Program-made: the position numbers and the translations under genes
NCBI RefSeq assembly: GCF_000801105.2
Contig: NC_079512.1
Coordinates: forward strand, 28,289,848 to 28,353,847
DNA: 64,000 bases
Reading direction: 5' to 3'
Source: Raphanus sativus
Lineage: Eukaryota; Streptophyta; Magnoliopsida; Brassicales; Brassicaceae
Part shown: piece by piece, positions 46,622 through 58,694 of the stretch
How the letters are laid out: each line of letters begins with the position of its first letter
How positions within the stretch are numbered: position 1 is the stretch's first letter
The notes under the pieces: model-generated
The model's database searches: none
What the model saw: the letters and a program-made list of their open reading frames with translations, nothing else
What the model was told of the DNA's origin: nothing

Positions 46622-48332
46622 ATGGCCACGACGGCGAAGGTAGACAACGAAGAGCTCCGGCGATTCAAAGATGTTAATCTCGACGAAGCTCCGGCTCGCC
46701 GTCACGTTCGAGATTCCTTGAAAGACACTCAGCTTAATCTCGATCACATCCTCTTCAAGGTTAAAAAAAAAACTAAAAATTCCGAAATTTGAATACTGTT
46801 CCGCTTAAAACCGATCGCTGGACCAAACACAGCTTCAGCTTTTGTCTGAATTGCGTAGTGTTTACTTTTTTGATTAAAAGTTCTGATTTTTTTTTTTTTT
46901 GGTGATGTTGTAGACACCAGGAGATGGAATCAAAACAAAGGAGGTGAACAATAATCATGAATCTTAGTTTTATATAGCTTGAAGCAACATCTTTTTTTTT
47001 GGTGGGGGTTTGTAATGAATCTGAATGTAGTCTTATGAGGTGAATTCAAGAGGAGTTGAGATCTTCTCCAAAACCTGGCTTCCTGAATCTTCTAGCCCCA
47101 GAGCTCTGGTTTGTTTCTGCCATGGTTATGGAGATACTTGCACCTTCTTCTTCCAAGGTATGTTTGTTTCTCTTTCTTTAACCAATGCTTCAATGTTTGG
47201 TTGCTTACTTAGCTCGCTTTTTTTTTGTTACAGGGATTGCAAGGAGGTTGGCATTGTCTGGATATGGAGTTTTCGCTATGGACTATCCGGGGTTCGGCTT
47301 ATCGGAAGGCTTGCACGGCTTTATCCCTAGCTTTGATCTTCTTGTTGAAGATGTCATTGAGCATTACTCCAACATCAAAGGTAACAAAACTTCGAATCAC
47401 ATCGAGTGGCTTGAAAGAGTAAATAAACTCTCAAGGTTCATGTTTTTTTTTTCTTGTTGTAGAGAATAATCCTGAGTTCAGTTCTCTACCGAGCTTTCTC
47501 TTTGGACAGTCAATGGGCGGAGCCGTGTCACTCAAAATACATTTCTAACAACCAAATGCGTGGACAGGTGCAGTCTTGGTAGCACCAATGTGTAAAGTAA
47601 ACACTTGTTTTTTTCTTTCTTGTTATTTGCATTGCCATTATAACACATCTCCTTGATTACTTACTAACATGAACTATCTAATCCTATCTATTGTAGATTG
47701 CAGATGATATGGTTCCACCACCAGTATTAAAGCAGATTCTGATCGGTTTAGCTAATGTTCTACCTAAACACAAGTTGGTTCCACAAAAGGATTTAGCAGA
47801 AGCAGCTTTTAGAGATGTCAGGAAGAGAAACATGGTACTAATTAACATTAACGCAAAGATCTAAGAACTTATCAACTTAAAGTCAAGTCCTTTACAAAAC
47901 TAATGTTCTTCTTTTCAAAATTTTGCAGACACAATACAATGTCATCTGTTACCACGGCAAACCGCGTCTACGAACCGCTGTAGAAATGCTTAGAACAACT
48001 CAGGAGATTGAGCAACAGTTGGAAAAGGTAAAAACATATGATAAAACTGAAAAAGAAAGCAGAATCAGAATACTAATAATAATTAAATGTTTTCTTGATT
48101 TTGATCTTTGAAGGTGTCTTTACCAATACTGATTCTACACGGAGAGGCTGATACAGTGACGGATCCATCAGTGAGCAGAGAGCTTTACCAGAAAGCGAAA
48201 AGTTCAGACAAGAAGATAGTTTTGTATAAAGATGCTTACCATTCTCTGCTTGAAGGCGAACCAGACGAAATGATCCTCCGTGTCTTGTCTGATATCATCT
48301 CGTGGCTTGATGACCATAGCTCTTCAAGTTGA
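46622..48332 (+). pseudogene. Monoacylglycerol-lipase-like alpha/beta hydrolase with premature stop (AT5G16120-like)
   Basis: Eight exons are intact in structure: 46622-46759, 46914-46943, 47031-47157, 47234-47380, 47463-47596, 47697-47834, 47929-48027 and 48114-48332. They would encode 343 residues with a MAGL-type fold: CHGYGDT oxyanion loop, nucleophile in GQSMGG (Ser about 164), acid in LHGEADTVTD (Asp about 284) and base in DAYHSLLEGE (His about 314). Codon 176 is TAA at 47546-47548, where the family has AAA (Lys), as in KIHFKQPNAW. The stop lies after the nucleophile and before the Asp and His, so the 175-residue product cannot be active. No other frame break or splice-site loss is visible, so inactivation looks recent. 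If a sequencing error, the gene would be a normal MAGL. Confidence 0.85.
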
Positions 48333-48560
48333 CTCTCATCATTAGTTACTACTCCTATGTAGATTCTGATTATATTGTTTACCTGTATTTACCTAGTGAA
48401 AATTACTTTCTTTTTTACAGTGGATTAGCAGTACAGTGGTTAATATATGCAAATACATTTTTAATGTATACTTACTAAAAAGGCAGCAGAGAATGATAAA
48501 TGTAACTCTGCAATCATATCTGCATCTTTATAGATAAGAAGACGAGTTTGTAAATGAACA

Positions 48561-48643
48561 GGCCCAGGCCCATAGGCCCCATAAGCTTGAAGAATCTTAA
48601 AACGGCCCAGATTTGATCATTTTCAGAATAGTGGAAACCCTAA
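48561..48643 (+). promoter_or_regulatory. Ribosomal-protein promoter elements: site II and telo-box
   Basis: GGCCCA occurs at 48561-48566, AGGCCCAT at 48566-48573 and GGCCCA at 48604-48609 (site II, bound by TCP factors), followed by the telo-box AAACCCTAA at 48635-48643. This pairing is typical of plant ribosomal-protein genes and lies just before the likely RPS7 transcript start. The 5' UTR appears split by an intron from about 48744 (GTACGT donor) to about 49168. Confidence 0.75.
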
Positions 48644-49125
48644 TCATCAAACATTAAAACCTAAGGAGAAGCCGCAAGCTACATCTTTTGTTTCTTCAAT
48701 CTTGAGCTCTTCTTCTTCGTTCCTGAGACTTTTTCGCTGTACGGTACGTTGCAAAAAGTGTTTCTCTTACAAGAATTTTCTAATGGGGTTTTGTTATGTG
48801 TTTATTGATGTATTGTCTAAAGTCTTAGTAGCTCACTTGAGTGTAATTGGTCTAAAGATGGGAGGCTTTCTGTGTTTATGTGGATGATAGTACGGTTTAG
48901 TTGTAATAGACCACATCAAGCAATGTCATTGTAGTAATACAAAACATATTCCAGTGTATATGATTGAACACAACAGCTTTGTTTATATGATTTACTTTCA
49001 ATTAGAAAGCGGATAAGTTCTTTGATTTGGTAACGTATTGTAAGAATTTCTTTTTTTGTAAATGTTTATCAGTATCTAAAAGCCCTATATAATAAATGGT
49101 TTTGATGATTATGTTAGTTCGTTGA

Positions 49126-50015
<890 letters not shown>

Positions 50016-50130
50016 AGACGTTGATAATGCTGAAGAATCTCATCAGGATAGAGAAGAGAGAGCTTTTGATTCTGTTTTGGTGGTGTTTTAGGATGATGTA
50101 AACTCTGTTTTGATTCAGTTCTCCTTATTC

Positions 50131-50735
<605 letters not shown>

Positions 50736-51009
50736 CCACAATCTTCATATTACAAAGACTTACTTTCTGTGCTTTTCAAATTTGAAACCCCTATAAGTTT
50801 CAGTCCCATGCTCAAATTCCGACAACGATACATTGAGAAAGTCTTATATCAAAACTGTGTCATTTGCTCTTACACCCAGAGCTTGAAAATAAACCAAAAA
50901 AATAAAATCACGTTGGCTTTTCTCTTCTTGCTCTTTTCAAAATAACTTGCAACAATTGGGACTAAGTAGAGTAAGTAATCAAACTAATAAGGAGAAATGG
51001 ATTCAGACA

Positions 51010-51684
51010 CTACATGTTGGCTTTCCTTTCCCACCTCTCCTTAGTATCTAGCCTGTTCCAAAACAAAAAACATTAAATGAGTGTGGTTTCTCGTATAAAG
51101 CTCTGTTCTAAACAGTACTGAGAGAGAGAGAGAGAGCTTACCCCCAATACAGCTTCTGTGGCTTCATTGTTGCTGCTGAGACAACTGTCTTCTGATGCTG
51201 CTGTTCCAAGGTAGGAGAAGAAGAAGTTGTCTCTTTCAATACTTTAGAGCTTTCGCCATCTTCCACTGCTCTACTCTGCTGCTGCTGCTGCTTACCTTTA
51301 GGTTTCTTTTGGATCTTTGAATTGGCTTTTATCTTCATGCGTCTCTTGTGTAGCTCCTGTTATATATAACACATGATTATTAAGTGATTCGGTTTACCCA
51401 ATCCGCATCGAAATTAAACCAACAAACCGATGTGTGATTTCAAAATCCGAAACCGAACCGTAATTAATTTTCATAATTTTTGTAGCTCGATGCCAAAGGT
51501 TTTTGTTGAGAAATCGGACCTGTAATTTGGATATCTGTTTCTGAGTGATGTTGGATCGATTGAAATTGGGTTGAAGAGACTGCGTTGAAGCTAACAATGC
51601 TTCTTTCCGATTCTCCTCTGCTTCTCTCTCTATTTCCTCTCTCTTCCTCGTCGTCGCCGTCATGGTTTCTACGATGTCGTCCAT
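51010..51684 (-). CDS. Small basic Lys/Gln-rich protein of unknown function
   Basis: Three minus-strand exons, 51684-51520, 51356-51142 and 51052-51010, join in frame to 140 residues. The N-terminal 30 residues are strongly charged (MTATTRKREEIEREAEENRK), probably helical. The middle has a basic stretch (ELHKRRMKIKANSKIQKKPK) with a poly-Gln run, suggesting nuclear localisation. The end, KLYWGLDTKERWERKANM, is likely the conserved family signature. I do not recognise a characterised family; it may be the orthologue of an unnamed gene near AT5G16160. Its last intron contains the short GA repeat. The 3' half has been duplicated immediately downstream, at 50131-50735. Confidence 0.75.
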
Positions 51685-51705
51685 CGCTGCTTCTTCGAGA
51701 ATTTT

Positions 51706-52503
51706 TTGAGGATGTTCGAAAACGACGCCGGACCGGCGTTTGTACTCAAAAGTCTTTTTTATACGTTTTAACTAATTACCCGTATGTTTCAATTAATTCA
51801 AATAATACCCGAACGTTTCTGGAAAATTATCAATGGCACCCAAAAAATAGAATTGTGAACCTTTTGTCAAAAACACACCAATTAATAGAAAATAATGGAT
51901 CTTGACAGTTATAATACTAGCACAAATTACTAAACCTATGTTCTGGTCAAACTTTTATATAATTAATAGTTTCAAGATTGATTATATTAACGGACATACT
52001 AGTTATTTAATTTTATCACTGATCGTGCCGATACAAGTATAATTCTCCAGCTTATTCTTTATTTAATTACTTGTGCCTTGACTAAGCATCGTAATTAGTC
52101 CTTGGAATCACCAGTAGGGGTGTATAAATCATGCTGGATTAAGATATTTGATGTATTTGTAAATTATTTTTATCACCTTTACTTGGACTACAATCTTTTG
52201 TTTGTACATAATACTCCGTCCTATGGGCAAGATAAGATTTCGTCAAAACGTAAGAATGTTAAGATCTAAAACCTAACTTTCGTATTCGTACAGAAAAAAC
52301 AATCATTATATTAGAAAAGTCATCAGCTCAAATCTTCATTCCATAGTACCCTGTCATTTTTTTTGACTTTGTCTTATACACTTCAAATACCTTTGTTATT
52401 CTTATACAACTTGTCATAACGCATTTATAATATAATTGTTGAAAAATCCTTAACGATCACAACTCATCTTTCTCTCTGTCTCTCTCCCTCTCTCTCCTTC
52501 ACC
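51706..52503. other. Divergent intergenic region
   Basis: It holds the promoters of the small basic protein (minus) and the core-2 gene (plus). The last 40 bases before the ATG at 52504 are a CT-rich 5' UTR. No gene was supported. Confidence 0.5.
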
Positions 52504-55057
52504 ATGGGCATTATTGATCATAAGAGCAAGAAGCGAGAAGAGCACTTTGTGATCTCAAAACCCTTGAGGTTGATTCTCTTACAAAGTGGTAGACATGTCG
52601 TCTTACGCTCACTCTTCTTTGTCACCGGTTTCTTGATTGGTGTCTTCCTTTATCTGCAACTAAAAGCCTTCCACATATCCACGCCGAAGACACAACAACC
52701 CTTATGGTCAACAGTTCTATTCCACCACTCAACAAAGATGGAGATCAGACAAGAGTTACAAACACAAGCACTTCAGCACGACATGAGTGATCAAGAACTC
52801 TTCACCAAGGTCTCTTCATTATCATCATCACCATCATCATCACCATCATCATGGTTTGGGAGGAGACAGAATAATGATGGGAAGATGGTTGTGAAAGTGG
52901 CGTTCATGTTCATGACTGGCGGCGCACTCCCATTGGTTGCTTTGTGGGACAAGTTCTTTGAAGGACATGAAGGGTTTTATTCCATATATGTTCATACTAA
53001 TCCATCTTTTCAAGACTCTTACCCAGAAACTTCTGTCTTCTACTCAAGAAGAATCCCAAGCCAGGTATATTTTTTCTTCTTTGCTTAATTACTCTCATGC
53101 AGTTACCCTGTATGATTAGTACATCTAGATGTCTTACATTACCAAATTGTATACATCTATTAATGTTGTTGACAGGTTGTTATTTTCATGTGGCACGTGT
53201 TTTGATCTTGATTTGCAGCCCTTGCATAATGGTCCATGAACCCACTTGATATTATTCTAACATAAATGCATTTTTAATCATGTTAATAAGATAATAATAT
53301 AGATCATCTTGCAAGAAAAGTAGTCTTAACATATATACTAATCAGCATTACCCTTCTTAATATATAGCGAAAAATAAAAATTTGTACGAATTGAAGTTTT
53401 CTACGTGTATACTACCACTAATCCATAAAAAAAAACTTCGAGAAAATTTCTTATAAAAACTTTTGATTTGTCTTGTGAAATGTTCTGTCCCCAAAGTTAT
53501 AACTAAAAGTTTTGATGTTATTTTTGTGTTTCAGAAAAAAAAGTTTTGATGTTATTTCAGTCAAATAATCTATCTTATTAAAACAGAAACATTCTGTTGG
53601 ACCTAACATTTATTTTGTAAGTTTTTAAATTAAATACACCTTTATATTTTATAGTTAAACCTACATTAAAATCACTAATGTTTCTTTCTTTATAGTACTA
53701 TACATGTTTCCAAACAATATACTTATTTATTTATACTACTATCAATGTTTCCAAACAATATATTTTTTTATACTACACGATCAGTGTTTCCAAACAATAT
53801 AATAATTAATATTAGTTATTTTATATCTATCAAATTTTCATAATACTAATCAAAAATTTGTAAAAATGTTATAATTTCATAAATTTCAAAATAGTGAACT
53901 TTAAAATTTGGATTATAAGATTACAAATTATGAAACTATAACAATTTAAATCAAATTAGATTACATATCAATCATCTACCAGTTCAATCGGTTAATCTCG
54001 GGTTGTAGTGATTTTTTTAAATATGAATATTTTAAAAACCTAAATCGAATTGTTAGATCTCCGGATTAACCGGTATAATCACAATCAGGTTGAATTTAAA
54101 AACACTAATTTAAATGCAAAAACTACCAAAATATTTGTTAAGTTATTAGTGAAAATTTTCATTGTAAAATATTCCGCGCTTCCAAAGCGCGGATCAAGAT
54201 CTAGTTGAGTTTATGCCACAAAACCCACCGAGCTGATCCTAGGATTAAGAGTTAGCGCGAGCGATTTTGATGGACAATAATTAGTAAACGTATTATCAAA
54301 CATTTACTCTAATATCATTATATTGTGTTGTGTTAACATTGTAGTAGTAAAGAATACAATAATAATTAACGTTTGTTCGTGAACAATTGTGAAACAGCCA
54401 GTGTACTGGGGAACATCATCAATGGTAGACGCAGAAAAAAGACTCTTAGCCAACGCTCTCCTTGACGAATCAAACCAAAGATTCGTCCTCTTGTCAGACT
54501 CTTGCATCCCTCTCTTCGATTTCACAACCATCTACGATTACTTAACCGGCACTAATCTCAGCTTCATCGGCTCATTTGACGATCCAAACAAATCAGGTCG
54601 AGGCCGTTACAACCCCAAAATGTATCCACAGATCAACGTCACGCATTGGCGTAAAGGATCACAATGGTTTAGTACAACCCGTGAGCTTGCTCTTCATATA
54701 CTCGCAGACACTTTTTATCACAAAGTATTCGACCAGCATTGCAAACCGCCTTGTTACATGGACGAGCATTACATCCCGACTCTCGTTCACATGTTTCATG
54801 GAGAGATGAGCGCAAACCGGACCTTGACTTGGGTGGATTGGTCGAGAGTTGGTCCACATCCTGGCCGGTTTATTTGGCCTGATATCACTGATGAGTTTCT
54901 TAACCGTATCCGGTTTACAGAGGAATGTGTGTATTATGGTAGTGATGGTGAGAAGACTACAACTTCGAGATGTTTTTTATTTGCGAGGAAATTCACAGAG
55001 GATACTTTAGAACCTTTGTTAAGAATCACGCCTTTAGTTCTTGGGTCTGGTCCGTAG
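52504..55057 (+). CDS. Core-2/I-branching beta-1,6-N-acetylglucosaminyltransferase family protein (GT14, AT5G16170-like)
   Basis: Two exons, 52504-53064 and 54398-55057, give 406 residues. It has type II Golgi topology: a short basic cytosolic tail, a transmembrane helix at about 32-52 (LRSLFFVTGFLIGVFLYLQL), a Ser-rich stem with 'SSPSSSPSS', then the Branch domain. Recognisable parts are KVAFMFMTGGALPLVALWDKF, the VYWGTSSMVDAEKRLLANAL donor-site segment, FVLLSDSCIPL, GSQWFSTTRELALHIL, CYMDEHYIPT and a C-terminal Cys-containing VYYGSDGEKTTTSRCFLFAR. The family adds glycans in the Golgi; plant acceptors are mostly unknown. The 1,333-bp intron carries a Helitron. Confidence 0.93.
53569..54204 (+). 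mobile_element. Non-autonomous Helitron in the core-2 gene intron
   Basis: It starts TCTATCTTATTAAAACAG after A53568 and ends with hairpin CCGCGCTT-CCA-AAGCGCGG (54174-54192), ATCAAGAT and CTAG at 54201-54204, followed by T. The 636-bp element makes up almost half of the intron. Its first 22 bases are the same as those of the Helitron at 5048. Confidence 0.88.
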
Positions 55058-55806
55058 TTACTTGAACGTTTGTGAGTTTTTTCGATTAAGTAAATATTAT
55101 ATTTATTTTTAATTAGTATTAGTCAAAAATATCAGTAAATGTTTTTTTGATCAGCTATATATCTTACTGTTTAGATCCAAACCAAAAAAAAACAGTTAAT
55201 GATAATTTTACCTGTCAAAACAATACTAAAATTCAATACCCTTAAAGTAGAAAAACACATACACTAAATTTGTAAAACTGGTTCTTTCCCAATGTTTTAA
55301 AATATCCTTTTAGTTATTGACATGATACTATAAATTATACAGTATTATACAAGTTTTACAATATTTTGCTCAGTCAATTAATTATTCAGTTATTAAATTA
55401 TAAAATAAAATACCTTTACATCTTACAATAAATTAATTTTAGATTAAATTTGGAATTGTTGTATAAAAAAGATTAAATTTGGAATTTTCTGATTTTAGTT
55501 TAATTTTATGGAATAAATATTTAATTAAAATACATATTTTAATATAGTTAGTACTTGTTCTCATCTGGACAGTGACAGAACAAATACAAATCATCCTGAT
55601 ACAGCTAATTACTCGAATGTTTGTGAGTAAGTAAATAATAAACACAATTCAAACCGATCAATAACCGAAGAGACGGTACGCCTAAACCGTGTCTTCGTTT
55701 CCAGTGAAAACCCAAAAAATATCTTATCGTTCAGAGCTTCTTCTTCTGCCTTTGGAGTTACTTTGGAGGGGAGAACACTCAAAAGTTGCAGACTTAGACT
55801 TTACTG
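55058..55806. other. Intergenic region upstream of CRS1
   Basis: AT-rich with no gene support. It holds the CRS1 promoter and 5' UTR. ORFs before 55807 start with non-ATG codons. Confidence 0.5.
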
Positions 55807-58307
55807 ATGCTAACTCCTCTCTTCGTCTCGGCGCGAGCTATACCATCACGAATCACCATCTCCTCCTTAAACCCTAACCAAAACCCTTCAAATGCCGCCA
55901 AAGCTCCAAACTTTGATCAATTCAAGGAGAACCCCGAAGCTGCGATTAAGGTCTCGACAACCGCTCCATGGATGAAAGGTCCTCTCTTTCTTCCACCCGA
56001 AGAGCTTATCGACACTTCACATCATCACCACAACAAGAAGAGCACCAGGAAACAGGAGAAGACGTTCAAGGCACTGAACCGTAGAGAGAGCGGTGTGAGA
56101 GGAAGTAAAGCCATGAAGAAGATCGTCCGTAGCGTTGAGAAGCTCGACGAAGGCAGCAGCGATTACGGAGGTGAGTTTAAGTCCTTGGAGGAGGCTGAGA
56201 GCACGAGGAGGAGAATGCCTTGGGAGAGGGAGGTAGATAAGTTCATATTGAGGAGGAGGAAGAAGGAGAGAGTCTCTTCAACGGCTGATCTTATCTTAGA
56301 GGAAGGGTTGTTGAAAAGGCTGAGACTTGAAGGTTCGAAGCTGAGAAAATGGGTGAATGTTAGAAAAGCAGGAGTTACAGAAGCAGTTGTTAAGGAAATT
56401 AGATCGATATGGGAAGGAAACGAGCTTGCTATGGTGAGGTTTGATGTCCCTCTTTCTCGAAACATGGAACGAGCTCAAGAGATCTTAGAGGTGTGTTTAA
56501 CTTCTTACTTTCATTTCCTTCACTGGAAGTTTTAAAAATATTGATCCTTTTTCTTCATGTAGAATAGTTGAAGACTGGAGGGTTGGTTGTGTTAAGCAAG
56601 AAGGAGTTTCTCGTTGTTTATCGAGGACCACTAACGACGAGTAGCAGCTCTGTATGGGTGAAGAAGGGACAAGATGATGAGATTAGCTCATCGTTGTACG
56701 AGAGAGAAGGTGAGAGGTTATTGAATGGATTAGGACCTAGATATATGGATTGGTGGATGAGAAGACCGTTTCCTGTCGATGCTGACTTACTTCCTCAAGT
56801 AGTTGACGGATATAAAACTCCATCTAGACGTTGCCCACCTAACACTAGAGCTAAGCTTAGCGACAAAGAGCTTACTTACTTGAGAAACATTGCTCAGGCT
56901 CTACCGTTTCATTTCGTCCTTGGTAAGCTACTTCACTACTTTTATCTGTCTTCCCTCACGTTGTGTGTGTGTTCTTTAAAGCTAAGCTTATTTGATATAT
57001 ATTTGCTTAACTTGTAAAGGGAGGAACTATGGGCTTCAAGGTTTAGCTTCTGCTATTGTGAAACTATGGGAGAAGTGTGTCATTGCAAAGATTGCAATCA
57101 AATGGGGAGCTCTCAATACAAACAATGAGGAAATGGCAGATGAATTGAAGGTAGCTTTTTTTTTTTTTTTTGAGGTTAGTTTGTAGGTGTAGTTGAAATC
57201 AGTGTGGCTGATGAGATTTTTATCAAAATTTTCAGCATCTCACTGGAGGAGTTCTGATACTACGAAATAAGTACTTGATAATACTGTTCAGAGGCAAGAA
57301 CTTTCTATCTGATGAAGTTGCGGACTTGGTTGAGGACAGAGAGAGGTTACTCAGGAGATACCAACATTTTGAAGAGACCAAACGAGAGAGCGATATAGAG
57401 ATCTCAGAGGTGGTAACAAATGGTGAACAGTTGGAGGAAACGAGCAAGACCGGAACATTATTAGAGTTTCAAGAACTTCAGAGAAAGTTTGGTGAAATGA
57501 AGATGAGAAACCTGGAGACTGAAGCTGAGAAAGCAAAGCTGGATAAGGAACTCAAAAGCCAAGAACACAAGCTTTCCATTGTAAGACTTTTTTACTTCAG
57601 ATCGCTTATTAGTTTGGTCTATTGTAGTATATAGGTCCTAAGAGTTGCTCTCTTCTTTTTGCAGCTGAGATCAAAGATAGAGAAGACAACAACAGAGTTG
57701 CTCAAATTGAATTCTTTATGGAAACCATCCGAGGGCGACGATGATGTCGAGATACTGACTAATGAAGAAAGAGAATGCTTGAGGAGAATCGGACTGAAGA
57801 TGAACAGCAGCTTGGTTCTTGGAAGAAGAGGAGTCTTTGATGGTGTAATGGAAGGTCTGCATCAGCATTGGAAGCACAGGGAGGTTGCTAAAGTGATCAC
57901 TATGCAGAAGATTTTCTCGGGAGTTGTTTACACAGCGAAATCACTTGAAGCAGAGAGCAATGGAGTACTGATCTCAATTGAAAAACTCAAAGAAGGGCAT
58001 GCGATACTCATGTACCGTGGCAGGAACTACAGACGTCCTTCGTCAAAATTGATGGCGCAGAATCTTTTGACAAAAAGGAAAGCTTTACAAAGATCTGTTG
58101 TGATGCAGAGACTCGGCGTAAAATGAATGAAAACAAATCTTTACTTTCATTAGTCTGATTTGATTGAGAGAAACCGCTTGAATGAATCTTTTCTCTGTTT
58201 TGTTGTTGCAGTCACTGAAGTTCTTTGCTTACCAGAGAGAAAGAGCCATTGAAGATTTGAAGTTGAGTTTGGTAAAACTTCAAGACTCTGCTTCTGAGCT
58301 ATGCTGA
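55807..58307 (+). CDS. CRS1: Chloroplast group II intron splicing factor with three CRM domains
   Basis: Six exons, 55807-56490, 56568-56922, 57020-57150, 57236-57580, 57665-58117 and 58212-58307, join in frame to 687 residues. The N-terminus, [20 protein letters not shown], looks like a plastid transit peptide. CRM domains lie at about 170-255 ([20 protein letters not shown]), 321-430 ([40 protein letters not shown]) and 535-640 ([20 protein letters not shown]). Each ends with a version of the RG(R/K/P)N loop (VVYRG, LFRGKNF, MYRGRNY). A charged coiled coil at about 440-530 separates the second and third. CRS1 binds and folds the atpF group II intron in plastids. Exon 2 must begin at the second AG (56566-56567); the first AG would bring in a stop. 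Confidence 0.93.
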
Positions 58308-58694
58308 TGCAAAGTGCTTTGCATGTAGTAGAAGCTGTAAGAAAATTTACCAAGGCAGATACGTTCATTTTCTAAATCACATCCTGTGGTATTTCGATGA
58401 ATTATTCAAATGTATTTATCGAGTAATTGAGTGTCTAATTGTCATGTGTATATATCATGTAATGCCACATTTTCTGAATATAATAAATATAATACCCTGA
58501 TAAAATGCAACTTCTGTAAAAAGAAATTTGTGCACCAGCATCAGTCTTCTAGTAGTTCAATTTCAGGTGCAAAAAAAAAGTTATAGACAGGAGATAGAAC
58601 GAAAGAACATGATTTTATTTTTGCATGTATTAAGAATTTACGTAGTAAAAATATTAAAATAAAATAAACCTGGTTTATATATAGTTTAGTGATT
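58308..58694. other. Convergent intergenic region
   Basis: It holds the 3' UTRs of CRS1 (plus) and the HEAT/LisH gene (minus). Nothing else was seen. Confidence 0.5.

Noticed and set aside
55689..55877. Upstream ORF overlapping the CRS1 start
   Set aside because: It begins with GTG, not ATG, so there is no reason to treat it as a uORF.
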